From positions 1 through 17,577 of the forward strand of contig CAYGFZ010000044.1 in the NCBI GenBank assembly GCA_964349355.1: a stretch of DNA of 17,577 nucleotides, in the 5' to 3' direction. Below are positions 6,601-14,887 of this stretch, in pieces. Position numbers and translations under genes: made by a program. The DNA comes from JAUVXE01 sp964349355 (GTDB taxonomy: Bacteria; Actinomycetota; Coriobacteriia; Anaerosomatales; SLCP01). The notes below the pieces were generated by a model. The model did not search any database. It saw nothing but the letters and a program-made list of their open reading frames with translations, and was not told the DNA's origin. The first letter of the stretch is position 1; every line of letters begins with the position of its first letter.

Positions 6601-7746
6601 ATGGGAGTGGACGTCGAGAGCAGAGAGCGCGTCGTGACGAGCGACGGCGGCGTCGTCGAGGAGCTCGTGGTCAACATCGGCCCGTCGCACCCCTCGACTC
6701 ACGGAGTCTGTCGTGTTATCGCGCACCTCGACGGCGAGATCGTCACCAAGGCCGAGCCTGTCATCGGCTACCTGCATCGCGGTATCGAGAAGATGGCCGA
6801 GAACCGCACCTACCTTCAGATCGTCCCGCTGACCGACCGTCTCGACTACGTCGGATCGATGTACTCCAACTGGGCGTACTGCCGGGCTGTTGAACGACTG
6901 GCCGGCATCCGCGTACCCGAGCGCGCCGAGTACCTGCGCGTCATCGTCTGCGAGCTCCAGCGCATTGCGAGCCACATGATGTCCCTCGGCTCGGCAGCTG
7001 CCGATACAGGCGCCGCCACCATGTTCATCTACGCGTTCGATGAGCGCGAGCGCATCATCGAGTTGTTCGAGGAACTGTGCGGACAGCGTCTGACCTACAA
7101 CTACGTCCGGCCGGGCGGGGTGAGTTTCGACCTGCCCGAGGGGTGGGCCGAGACCGCACTCGAGTTCTGCCGCAAGCACCGGACGGCCCTCGGCGAGCTG
7201 GACCGCCTTTTCTTCGGCAACACGATCACCCGCGGGCGGATGAAGGGCGTCGGTGTTCTGTCCGCCGAAGACGCAGTCGCGTGGGGTGCCTCCGGCCCGG
7301 TCGCGCGCGGTTCGGGAGTGAACTGGGACCTGCGCAAACACGACACCTACTCGGTCTACCCGCGATTCGATTTCGACGTCCCCACGGGCAGCCACGGCGA
7401 CTGTTACGACCGCGCTCGCGTCCGTCTCTACGAGTGCTACGAGTCGTGCCGGATCGTCGAGCAGGCACTCTCTCAGATGGAGGCCGGTCCCATTCGCACC
7501 GAGGGCCTCCCGCGACTCCTTGCACCTCGTCCCGGTGACGCGTACGACCACATCGAGTCCGCGCGCGGTTCGCTCGGCGTCTACCTGGTTGCTGACGGCT
7601 CGCCGAGGCCATACCGCATGAAGGTGCGCTCGCCTGCGTTCTGCAACCTCCAACTTCTGCCGATGCTGGCCGAGGGCCATATGCTCTCCGACCTCGTCGT
7701 CATCCTGGGCAGCCTCGACCCGGTGTTCGGGGAGGTGGACAGGTGA
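6601..7746 (+). CDS. nuoD: NADH-quinone oxidoreductase subunit D (quinone site)
   Basis: A 381-residue protein of the 49-kDa subunit family, which with NuoB forms the quinone-reduction site. GPSHPSTHGV supplies the conserved His30 and His34, and Tyr83 in TDRLDY corresponds to the quinone-headgroup tyrosine of the family. The C-terminus SLDPVFGEVDR is the canonical end. Cysteines that bind NiFe in related hydrogenase large subunits are not in place, so this is a complex I rather than hydrogenase subunit. A strong ribosome binding site (GAGGGGG) precedes the ATG. In most operons nuoE, nuoF and nuoG follow; here the stop overlaps the GTG of nuoH directly, so those genes are missing from their usual place. 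Confidence 0.95.
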   Translation: MGVDVESRERVVTSDGGVVEELVVNIGPSHPSTHGVCRVIAHLDGEIVTKAEPVIGYLHRGIEKMAENRTYLQIVPLTDRLDYVGSMYSNWAYCRAVERLAGIRVPERAEYLRVIVCELQRIASHMMSLGSAAADTGAATMFIYAFDERERIIELFEELCGQRLTYNYVRPGGVSFDLPEGWAETALEFCRKHRTALGELDRLFFGNTITRGRMKGVGVLSAEDAVAWGASGPVARGSGVNWDLRKHDTYSVYPRFDFDVPTGSHGDCYDRARVRLYECYESCRIVEQALSQMEAGPIRTEGLPRLLAPRPGDAYDHIESARGSLGVYLVADGSPRPYRMKVRSPAFCNLQLLPMLAEGHMLSDLVVILGSLDPVFGEVDR

Positions 7747-8693
7747 TCGCGCTCGCATGGGGCGCCCTCTACGGTCTCGCGGCGGGACTCGTGATCGCAC
7801 TTGCCGCACTGATCGGTGTGTGGGGAGAGCGCAAGGTCGCCGGTCGCATCCAGATGCGCCTCGGACCGCAGGAGCTCGGGCCTTTTGGGCTGCTCCAGAC
7901 GCTCGCCGACACTGTGAAGCTGGTGCTCAAAGAGGACATCACGCCGAGGGCCGCCGACGTCCGGGTCTTCCGCATCGCGCCACTGATCGTCTTCGCACCC
8001 ATCGCGATGTCGTTCGCGGTCATACCGTATGCCGCCGGATTCGTTCCGCTCAACACCAGCGTCGGTCTGCTGTTCTTCATGGCGGTCCCGGCGATCTCTG
8101 TCATCGGTGTGTTGCTTGCCGGTTGGTCCTCGCGCAACACCTACGCCACGATCGGCGGTCTTCGCGCTGCCGCGCAGATGATCTCCTACGAGCTCTCTCG
8201 CACGCTGTCGATCCTTCCGATCGTACTGCTCGCCGGCTCGATGCGCCCGCTCGAGGTCATGGATGCCTGGCGTTGGTGGTGGATACCTCTGACCGCTATC
8301 GGCTTCGTCGTCTACCTCATCTCTTCGATCGCCGAGGTCAACCGGGGTCCCTTCGACCTCCCCGAGGCGGAGTCCGAACTCGTCGCAGGCTATTTCGCCG
8401 ACTACTCCGGGATCCGTTGGGCGATCTTCATGATGTCTGAGTACGGCGGCATGGTCGTCGCGGCACTCTTTGCTGCCGCGTTCTTCTTTGGCGGATATCT
8501 CGGGCTACCCGGGATCCTCGGCCCGATCGCACTGATACTGAAAGCCACGCTCCTCGTGGTGCTCATGATTTGGATCAAGTGGACCTTCCCGCGTATGCGC
8601 CCCGACCAACTGATGTCTCTCGCGTGGAAGGTGCTCACGCCTATGGCACTCGTGCAACTCGTGATCGTCGGGGTGGTGATCCCGTGGCTGTGA
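7743..8693 (+). CDS. nuoH: NADH-quinone oxidoreductase subunit H
   Basis: A 316-residue membrane protein with about eight helices that links the quinone chamber to the ion-pumping arm. Family landmarks are GERKVAGRIQMRLGPQELGP and the LADTVKLVLKEDI stretch in the first cytoplasmic loop, and EVNRGPFDLPEAESELVAGY in the loop lining the quinone cavity, with its conserved acidic residues intact. The GTG start overlaps the nuoD stop, and the gene's own stop overlaps the GTG of the fused nuoI gene. Length and helix spacing are normal. Confidence 0.95.
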   Translation: MIALAWGALYGLAAGLVIALAALIGVWGERKVAGRIQMRLGPQELGPFGLLQTLADTVKLVLKEDITPRAADVRVFRIAPLIVFAPIAMSFAVIPYAAGFVPLNTSVGLLFFMAVPAISVIGVLLAGWSSRNTYATIGGLRAAAQMISYELSRTLSILPIVLLAGSMRPLEVMDAWRWWWIPLTAIGFVVYLISSIAEVNRGPFDLPEAESELVAGYFADYSGIRWAIFMMSEYGGMVVAALFAAAFFFGGYLGLPGILGPIALILKATLLVVLMIWIKWTFPRMRPDQLMSLAWKVLTPMALVQLVIVGVVIPWL

Positions 8694-10813
8694 GACCAGG
8701 ACGAAACGGCGGCAACGGAAACGGCGTGGGGCATCGTCACGATCATATCGGCGCGCCCGAGCGTACACCCGAGGTCGTGCCGCTCACCATCGATGTCAGC
8801 GACGACTTCGAAGGCGGCATCGGCGGGTTCTTCGCGCGTTGGCAGTCCCTGCTCACCGGCCTCGGCATCACGGGACGCCGGGCGCTGCGTCCGGTCAACA
8901 CGCTGCGCTACCCTCACGAGAAGGTCACGCTGTCGCCGAGGTGGCGTGGGGCTCTGAAGCTCCGCGGTGTCCTCGGCCGCGACGAGATCCCGATCGTGCG
9001 TGAGAATCCCACCGCCTACAACGAACTCATCGAGACTCTCTACAAGGGCGATCGCCTGGCTCCGTGCGTGGGCAACTGCCCGGCTAACGTCGATGCGCGC
9101 GGCCAGGGCTTCTTCCTCGGCGAGGGCAAGGCGCCCGAGGCGTACGAACTCGTCCGCGAGCGCAACACCTTGCCCGGCGTACTCGGCCGGATCTGCCACC
9201 ACCCGTGCGAGACTGCGTGCCGGCGAAACCTCTACGACGAGCCGGTCGCCATCCGCCCTCTTCACCGGTACGCCTACGAGGAGTACGTGAAGGTGGCCGA
9301 GGAGCGGCTCACGCCCTTCGAGGTGACGCGCCCGCAGCGTATCGCTGTCATAGGCTCGGGCCCGTCGGGACTGACCGCCGCCCACGACCTCATGAGGCTT
9401 GGCTACACGGTCGCGTGCTACGAGAAGGACTCCAAGCCCGGCGGCGCCCTGTACTCGGGTGTGCCGAGCTATCGCCTCCCGCGTGAGGTCCTGCACGACG
9501 AGATCGACAACCTGGTGAAGATGGGCCTCGAACTCAAACTCGGTGTCGAAGTCGGCAAAGACGTGCCGATCGACTACCTTCTCGGCGAGTACGACGCACT
9601 GCTGATCGCGGTCGGCCTCCAGGAGAGTCGCGTTCTGCCGATTCCCGGACACGATGCCGATGGCGTGTTGGGCGCTCTGCCGTTCCTGCGCGACGCGAAC
9701 TGGACCCGTGACGCGGGAGTGAAGGGTAAGCGTGTGTTCGTGATCGGCGGCGGTAACGTCGCGGTCGATGTCGCACGCTGCGCACTGCGGGTCGGCGCGA
9801 GCGAGGTCCGCCTCGCATGTCTCGAGGGCGAGGAAGAGATGCCGTGCCATCCGTGGGAGATCGAAGAAGCACTCGACGAGGGCGTCATCGCCATGTGCTC
9901 GATGGGTCCCGACTCGGTGCTCACAGACGACCAAGGTCGCGTCCGCGCTATGAGACTGCGCGAGTGCCTCTCGGTGTTCGACGAGGCCGGACGATTCTCT
10001 CCGCAGTTCGGTGACAACTTCGCCGAGATCGATACCGATATCGTGGTCTTCTCTATCGGCCAGGCACCGGTACTGGCCGATGTGGTCGCCGGGTCGGACA
10101 TCACGCTCACGGAACGCGGATTGCTGCCGGTCGACGGTACCGTCTTCACGACCGCCCAGGAAGGGGTTTTCGCCTGCGGCGAGGTCGTCACCGGACCGGG
10201 TAGCGCGATCGCCTCGATCGCGACGGGTCACGAGGCTGCGATCTCCATCCACCGGTACCTGCAGGGAGAGGATGTCGCCGCCGACCGGGTCGCGCGTCCG
10301 GTGCCCGTCTATCCGAAGTACCAGCCCGCCACCCTCGGCGGGGTGGAGGCTCAGCGGCGTCGTATCGTGTTGCCGATGGCCAAACCAGAGGAGCGCGCGA
10401 AGGACTTCCGCCAGGTCGAACTCGGATACACCCATCTCGAGGCGCTGGACGAAGCTGCACGATGCTTGCGCTGTCAGTCCGAGGTCTGCGTGGGGTGCAC
10501 CTTCTGTGCGCGTACGTGTCCCGACTACGCTATCGAGGTCGAGCGAGTGGACGACCCAGGCGAGCGTCGGGTCACCCACTACGAGCTCGATCTCACGAAG
10601 TGTTGTTTCTGCGGGCTGTGTGCGGAGCAGTGCCCGACCGATGCACTCTGTCACACCGGTCAGTACGAACTCAGCTTCTTCCACCGCGACATCGCGGTTT
10701 TCGACCGTCACGAGATGCTCCGTTCCGGGGAGGGCACCCGGGCGACAGGCCGGGATGCGGCCCATAGTGTGGCCGAGGCCCCGGATGTCGCCGGAAAGGG
10801 GGAGAGCCGATGA
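8690..10813 (+). CDS. nuoI: NuoI with inserted GltD/NfnB-type FAD-NAD(P) oxidoreductase domain
   Basis: A 707-residue chimera in the nuoI slot (NuoI is normally about 160-180 residues). Residues 46-87 resemble the NuoI N-terminus: amphipathic helix, then NTLRYPHEKVTLSPRWRG. Residues about 105-590 are a GltD-like module: Fer4_20 region with Cys126, 130, 169, 173 and 177 (GRICHHPCETACRR), FAD loop GSGPSG (222-227), KPGGALYSGVPSYRLP, NAD(P) loop GGGN (353-356) with EEEMPCHPWEIEEAL, and a second FAD motif ACGEVVTGPGSA. Residues 600-690 return to NuoI: cluster 1 Cys600, 603, 606, 610; cluster 2 Cys638, 641, 644, 648; then the typical NuoI tail YELSFFHRDIAVFDRHEML. GTG 8690 is chosen for its 4-nt overlap with nuoH. 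Residues 1-45 (Gly/Asn/His-rich) and the last 25 are extra. Electron transfer from NAD(P)H into N6a/N6b is inferred. Confidence 0.93.
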   Translation: MRPGRNGGNGNGVGHRHDHIGAPERTPEVVPLTIDVSDDFEGGIGGFFARWQSLLTGLGITGRRALRPVNTLRYPHEKVTLSPRWRGALKLRGVLGRDEIPIVRENPTAYNELIETLYKGDRLAPCVGNCPANVDARGQGFFLGEGKAPEAYELVRERNTLPGVLGRICHHPCETACRRNLYDEPVAIRPLHRYAYEEYVKVAEERLTPFEVTRPQRIAVIGSGPSGLTAAHDLMRLGYTVACYEKDSKPGGALYSGVPSYRLPREVLHDEIDNLVKMGLELKLGVEVGKDVPIDYLLGEYDALLIAVGLQESRVLPIPGHDADGVLGALPFLRDANWTRDAGVKGKRVFVIGGGNVAVDVARCALRVGASEVRLACLEGEEEMPCHPWEIEEALDEGVIAMCSMGPDSVLTDDQGRVRAMRLRECLSVFDEAGRFSPQFGDNFAEIDTDIVVFSIGQAPVLADVVAGSDITLTERGLLPVDGTVFTTAQEGVFACGEVVTGPGSAIASIATGHEAAISIHRYLQGEDVAADRVARPVPVYPKYQPATLGGVEAQRRRIVLPMAKPEERAKDFRQVELGYTHLEALDEAARCLRCQSEVCVGCTFCARTCPDYAIEVERVDDPGERRVTHYELDLTKCCFCGLCAEQCPTDALCHTGQYELSFFHRDIAVFDRHEMLRSGEGTRATGRDAAHSVAEAPDVAGKGESR

Positions 10814-11304
10814 CGCTGGCAAGTGCGATCTTCTCCCTGCTGGGTATCGTGGCCACGGTCGGCGCGGTGATGACGGTCTTTGCTAAGGACGTCACGCGCA
10901 TGGCGATCGGTCTGGGCACCTTCCTACTCGCGGTCGCCGGGTTCTTCGTCTTTTGGGGCGCGACGTTTCTCGGGGTCGCGCAGCTGTTCGTCTACGTCGG
11001 CGGTGTTCTCGTCCTCGTCATCTTCGCGATCATGCTGGTGCACCGGAGCCCCGACGGCTCCCCGGTGCTTGAGATCCGGCACGACATCTCGGCTTTCGCC
11101 GTCGCAGGTGGCTTGTTCGTGATGGTCGTCATGGCGCTGCGTGATGTTGTCCCGGACTCGGTGGACCAGGGCATCGCATCCGGCTCGGCCGAGCTGTCAG
11201 AAGCCTTCCTCGGACCGATGCTTACCCACTTCGAGATCGGTGGCGTGATGCTCCTCGCGGTCCTTGTCGCTGTCGTCGTGATCGTCGGAGGGGATGACCG
11301 ATGA
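10810..11304 (+). CDS. nuoJ: NADH-quinone oxidoreductase subunit J
   Basis: A 164-residue hydrophobic protein with about five predicted helices. The segment QLFVYVGGVLVLVIFAIML matches NuoJ helix 3, which carries the pi-bulge and conserved tyrosine involved in opening the proton path. The ATG overlaps the stop of the fused nuoI gene (ATGA), and the stop overlaps the ATG of nuoK in the same way, so these three are translationally linked. A GGGGGAGAG ribosome binding stretch lies just upstream. Confidence 0.9.
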   Translation: MTLASAIFSLLGIVATVGAVMTVFAKDVTRMAIGLGTFLLAVAGFFVFWGATFLGVAQLFVYVGGVLVLVIFAIMLVHRSPDGSPVLEIRHDISAFAVAGGLFVMVVMALRDVVPDSVDQGIASGSAELSEAFLGPMLTHFEIGGVMLLAVLVAVVVIVGGDDR

Positions 11305-11606
11305 GTCTGCTCGTGCTTACACTCGGACTGTTCTCCCTCGGCCTGTATGGCGTTCTTACACGCCGCGACCTCGTGGCAATTCTGGCCAGCGTCGAGGTCA
11401 TGATGGGCGCTGCCACGCTGCTGTTGGTCGGACTCGCTGCCGCGGGAAGTCCGCTCGGCGCGTCCGAGGGCGCTGTCGAGGCGACCGGCGTGATGGTGCT
11501 CGTACTCGCGGCCGCAGAGGCCGCGGTCGGGCTCGCGCTCGTGATCTCGGTCTCCCGGCGCTTCCGCACCACGAGTATCGACGAACTCAGCGAGGTGAAG
11601 GGCTAG
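11301..11606 (+). CDS. nuoK: NADH-quinone oxidoreductase subunit K
   Basis: A 101-residue, three-helix membrane subunit related to MrpC. Both key intramembrane glutamates of the NuoK family are present: Glu32 in helix 2 (ASVEVMMGA) and Glu73 in helix 3 (AAAEAAVGLAL). LYGVLTRRDLVAIL matches the family's GLYGVLTRRNxI block. The usual ELMLNAVNL asparagines in helix 2 are replaced by small residues. The normal length and intact charged residues indicate a functional proton-path subunit. The stop TAG abuts the nuoL ATG with no gap. Confidence 0.92.
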   Translation: MSLLVLTLGLFSLGLYGVLTRRDLVAILASVEVMMGAATLLLVGLAAAGSPLGASEGAVEATGVMVLVLAAAEAAVGLALVISVSRRFRTTSIDELSEVKG

Positions 11607-13442
11607 ATGGCCGGGTTGCTCGCATACGGACCGGCTACGGTCGCCCTGCCGCTCGTGGTCGCCGTGGTCGTGGCGCTCTTCGGCCGCTTCACCGGTCGCC
11701 TCACACCGTACCTTGCAGCGATCGCGCCAGCATGGGTGCTCCTCTACGGTGTCGCCGGGCTCGCCGAGATCGGCCGAGGTGGCGTCGGCACACCGCTGGC
11801 CTCGGGCGGGGTCGAGTGGCTTGCTGGCACGGGGCTTGTCGTCGGATGGGCTGTCGACGGGCTTACGTCTTTGATGCTCGTGGTGGTGGGCCTCGTCGCG
11901 CTTCTGGTGATGGTCTTCTCCGCGGGCTACATGCACGGCGAGTCGGGGCTCCCGCGCTACTACGGAGCTCTCGCGCTCTTCACCGGGGCGATGAGCCTGC
12001 TGCTGATCGCCGACGGATTCGTCGGGCTGTTCATCGGCTGGGAGCTTGTGGGCGTGTGTTCCTACCTGCTCATCGGATTCTTCTTCACGAAACCCGCGGC
12101 CGCCAAGGCAGCCGTGAAAGCGTTCCTCACGACCAGGGTCGGCGATGTCGGACTCTTGCTTGCACTCGCGCTCCTCTGGCGCGAGGTCGGAGACCTGTCG
12201 TATGCGGCGGTCTTCGGCGCGGCCAACGCGATGCCCGGCGAGATCGTGACCGCGGTGTGCCTGTTGCTGCTCGTAGGCGCCATCGGCAAGTCCGCACAGT
12301 TCCCCCTCCAGATCTGGCTTCCTGACGCTATGGAGGGACCGACTCCGGTATCCGCTCTCATCCACGCGGCGACCATGGTCGCCGCTGGCGTCTTCTTAGT
12401 CGCGCGCACCTGGCCGCTCTTCGAACTCTCGCCCGACGCTCTTGCGATGACGCTCGCCATCGGTGGGTTCACGGCGGTCGCAGCGGCGGGAGCAGCAGCC
12501 GCCCAGCGCGACATCAAGAAGGTTCTTGCGTACTCGACGATCAGCCAGCTCGGATTCATGTTCGCCGCGCTCGGCGCGGGCGCCTGGGAGGCGGCGATCT
12601 TCCACCTCGTTACGCACGCGGCGTTCAAGGCGTTGCTCTTCCTCGGGTCCGGGAGCGTCATCCACGGTTCGGGAACGCAGGACCTCTACGAGATGGGCGG
12701 CCTGCTCAAGACGATGCCGGTCACCGGTATCACGTGGATAGCCGGCGCGGGCGCGCTCGCAGGGGTCGCCCCGCTCGCCGGCTTCTTTAGCAAGGACGAG
12801 GTCCTCCACGCCGTGTGGGGCGCTGACCCCGCCTGGGCGGCAATACTGTTCGTGGCAAGCGCGATGACGGCGTTTTACATCGCGCGGACGACACGGCTCG
12901 CGTTCTTTGGCGCTTACCGCGGTTTCGGCCATCCTCACGAGGGGGGTCTCGACATGCGGGTTCCGCTGCTGGTTCTCGGTGTTGGCGCAGCCACGCTCGG
13001 GTTTGCAGGCCCTCAGATCGCCGAGGCGATCGGCGGGCACCATGGTGAGCTCGATCTCACGGTCGCCCTCGTGTCGACTGTGCTCGCTTTAGTCGGACTG
13101 GCCGGCGGGTGGATCTCGGCGCTCACAGGTGTGCCTCCGCGCGACGGGGTGCCGTATGCGGCTGTGCTGGAGTGGGGCGCGGCCGGGTGGAAGGCCGACG
13201 CGGCAGTTGAGAGCAGTGTCGTCCGTCCGGTCCTCGCACTCTCCCGCGGGCTGGACCGCGGTGTCGACCGAGCGATCATCGATCGCATCGCCGAAGGGAC
13301 CGCCGTGCTCGCACGCGCAGCCGGGAGGCGCCTTGCCGCTCTCCAGACCGGCGACGCGCAGTGGTACGCCATCATGAGCGCCGCCGGTGTCGTGGCGCTT
13401 CTCGCACTTGTCGCCTATGTCGGACGGGGGTTGGCCGGATGA
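11607..13442 (+). CDS. nuoL: NADH-quinone oxidoreductase subunit L (antiporter-like, distal)
   Basis: A 611-residue antiporter-like subunit, close to the 613 residues of the E. coli protein, so the 16-helix body and the long lateral helix are both expected. Conserved elements include Glu146 in FIGWELVGVCSYLLIGF, Lys228 in GKSAQFPLQIWLPDAMEGPT, PVSALIHAATMVAAGVFL, and the broken-helix region QRDIKKVLAYSTISQLGFM. Glu146 and Lys228 correspond to the TM5 glutamate and TM7 lysine required for proton pumping. The start directly follows the nuoK stop and is served by GAGGTGAAGGG within the nuoK end. The stop overlaps the nuoM ATG by 4 nt. Confidence 0.95.
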   Translation: MAGLLAYGPATVALPLVVAVVVALFGRFTGRLTPYLAAIAPAWVLLYGVAGLAEIGRGGVGTPLASGGVEWLAGTGLVVGWAVDGLTSLMLVVVGLVALLVMVFSAGYMHGESGLPRYYGALALFTGAMSLLLIADGFVGLFIGWELVGVCSYLLIGFFFTKPAAAKAAVKAFLTTRVGDVGLLLALALLWREVGDLSYAAVFGAANAMPGEIVTAVCLLLLVGAIGKSAQFPLQIWLPDAMEGPTPVSALIHAATMVAAGVFLVARTWPLFELSPDALAMTLAIGGFTAVAAAGAAAAQRDIKKVLAYSTISQLGFMFAALGAGAWEAAIFHLVTHAAFKALLFLGSGSVIHGSGTQDLYEMGGLLKTMPVTGITWIAGAGALAGVAPLAGFFSKDEVLHAVWGADPAWAAILFVASAMTAFYIARTTRLAFFGAYRGFGHPHEGGLDMRVPLLVLGVGAATLGFAGPQIAEAIGGHHGELDLTVALVSTVLALVGLAGGWISALTGVPPRDGVPYAAVLEWGAAGWKADAAVESSVVRPVLALSRGLDRGVDRAIIDRIAEGTAVLARAAGRRLAALQTGDAQWYAIMSAAGVVALLALVAYVGRGLAG

Positions 13443-14887
13443 TCCTCGTCGACCTGCTTGTCATCGTGCCCCTCGCTGGCCTTCTCCTCTGCCTCGTCGC
13501 GGGACGTTTCTCGCCTGAACTGCCCCGGCTCGTCGCGCTGCTGTCCACGCTCGCGTTCGCGGCTGTGGTTCTCGGCTTGCTCCCCGAAGGGTTCGCCGGG
13601 GGGACCGCCATCGAGGGGTGGCGCATCGCCCGCGACCTGGTCCCGTTCTGGGACCTGCGCATCGACGGGCTCTCCGCGCCGCTGATCGCGCTCACGGCCC
13701 TTCTCGGCCCGGTGGCGGTCCTCGCGTCGTGGCGTGAGCAGTCGCGGCCCGCAGCGCACCACGCGCTTCTCCTCGGCCTTCTGGCGGCGGTGACCGGCGT
13801 GTTTCTCGCAGCCGACGTCATTTTGCTCTACGTCTTTTGGGAGGCCGTGCTCATCCCGATGTTCTTCCTGATCGGTGTGTGGGGGCACGAGAACCGGCGC
13901 CACGCAGCGATGAAGTTCTTCATCTACACGTTCGCGGGCAGCGCGCTGATGCTCGTGGGCATCCTCATGGCGGTGTTCACCATCGGCTCGACCGACATAG
14001 CGTCGCTCTCCGCCGGACGGGTGGCGCTCGGTCAGCCCGAGTTGGTGTTTTGGCTGCTTGCAATAGGAATGCTGGTCAAGTTGCCGGCAGTGCCGGTCCA
14101 CACGTGGCTTGCCGACGCTCACGTCGAGGCTCCCACAGCCGGCTCGATCCTGCTCGCGGGCGTACTCCTCAAGATGGGTGGTTACGGCTTGTTGCGCCTC
14201 GCGATACCGATCGCACCGGGCGTCTTTGAGGATGTACGCCCGATCTTCGCTGTTCTCGGCATCGTGGGCGTGGTGTACGGTGCAGCCGTCGCACTCGTGC
14301 AAAGCGACCTCAAACGTCTGGTTGCGCTGTCGAGCGTGTCGCACATGGGTTTCGTCTTGCTCGGACTCTCCGCCGGGACCGCTCTGGGCTACGCAGCAGC
14401 GATGCTCGTCATGGTCAGCCACGGCGTGATCGCGCCGCTACTCTTCCTCCTGGTGGGGCAGCTCTACGGGCGCACACATACCCGCGAGATCTCCCGCTTC
14501 GGCGGACTCGGTTCCATCACGCCGAGGTGGGGCACTGCACTGACCTTCGGCGCTCTTGCAAGCCTTGGACTCCCCGGTCTGTCGGGCTTCCCGGGCGAGT
14601 TCCTCTCGGTCATCGAAGCGTTCGGCGCGTGGGAGTGGTGGATCGTTCCCGCGACCGTCGGGGTCGTGCTTGCGGCTGCCTACAATCTGCGTGCAGTCCG
14701 CGAGGTCGTCCACGGTCCGGCTGCCGAGGAGTGGACGGGGATCGCAGACTTGGGCGTCGGCGATCTGGTCCCGGTCGCGATCCTCGGTCTGGCTATTTTG
14801 GTCCTCGGCGTGTGGCCGAACCTGGTGCTCGTCATGACGGGTGATGCGTTCCCCGCGATCGTCAGTATGGTTGGAGGGGGAGTATAG
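13439..14887 (+). CDS. nuoM: NADH-quinone oxidoreductase subunit M (antiporter-like)
   Basis: A 482-residue antiporter-like membrane subunit. Family landmarks are YVFWEAVLIPMFFLIGVWG with Glu135 and GMLVKLPAVPVHTWLADAHV with Lys214, followed by EAPTAGSILLAGVLLKMGGY, together giving the proton-path residues expected in TM5 and TM7. QSDLKRLVALSSVSHMGFV is the broken-helix segment. The ATG at 13439 is chosen because it overlaps the nuoL stop (ATGA) and gives the usual hydrophobic N-terminus; an upstream in-frame ATG at 13361 would add an Arg-rich leader inside nuoL. The TAG stop is directly followed by the nuoN GTG. Confidence 0.95.
   Translation: MILVDLLVIVPLAGLLLCLVAGRFSPELPRLVALLSTLAFAAVVLGLLPEGFAGGTAIEGWRIARDLVPFWDLRIDGLSAPLIALTALLGPVAVLASWREQSRPAAHHALLLGLLAAVTGVFLAADVILLYVFWEAVLIPMFFLIGVWGHENRRHAAMKFFIYTFAGSALMLVGILMAVFTIGSTDIASLSAGRVALGQPELVFWLLAIGMLVKLPAVPVHTWLADAHVEAPTAGSILLAGVLLKMGGYGLLRLAIPIAPGVFEDVRPIFAVLGIVGVVYGAAVALVQSDLKRLVALSSVSHMGFVLLGLSAGTALGYAAAMLVMVSHGVIAPLLFLLVGQLYGRTHTREISRFGGLGSITPRWGTALTFGALASLGLPGLSGFPGEFLSVIEAFGAWEWWIVPATVGVVLAAAYNLRAVREVVHGPAAEEWTGIADLGVGDLVPVAILGLAILVLGVWPNLVLVMTGDAFPAIVSMVGGGV

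Noticed and set aside
6601..10813. Possibility that the operon encodes a membrane-bound NiFe hydrogenase (Ech/Mbh type)
   Set aside because: The NuoD homologue lacks the two CxxC nickel-binding motifs and keeps the quinone-site His and Tyr; NuoA, NuoJ, NuoK and three antiporter-like subunits are present as in respiratory complex I.
8402..10822. An 806-residue open frame on the minus strand across the fused nuoI gene
   Set aside because: It lies wholly opposite a gene with clear domain motifs, has no recognisable motifs, and follows from strong GC bias at third codon positions. Similar long minus-strand frames occur opposite the other nuo genes.
13361..13438. Upstream in-frame ATG for nuoM at 13361
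   Set aside because: The added residues are Arg/Cys-rich and lie within the nuoL coding end. The ATGA overlap at 13439 matches the pattern of the other junctions and gives a normal membrane N-terminus.
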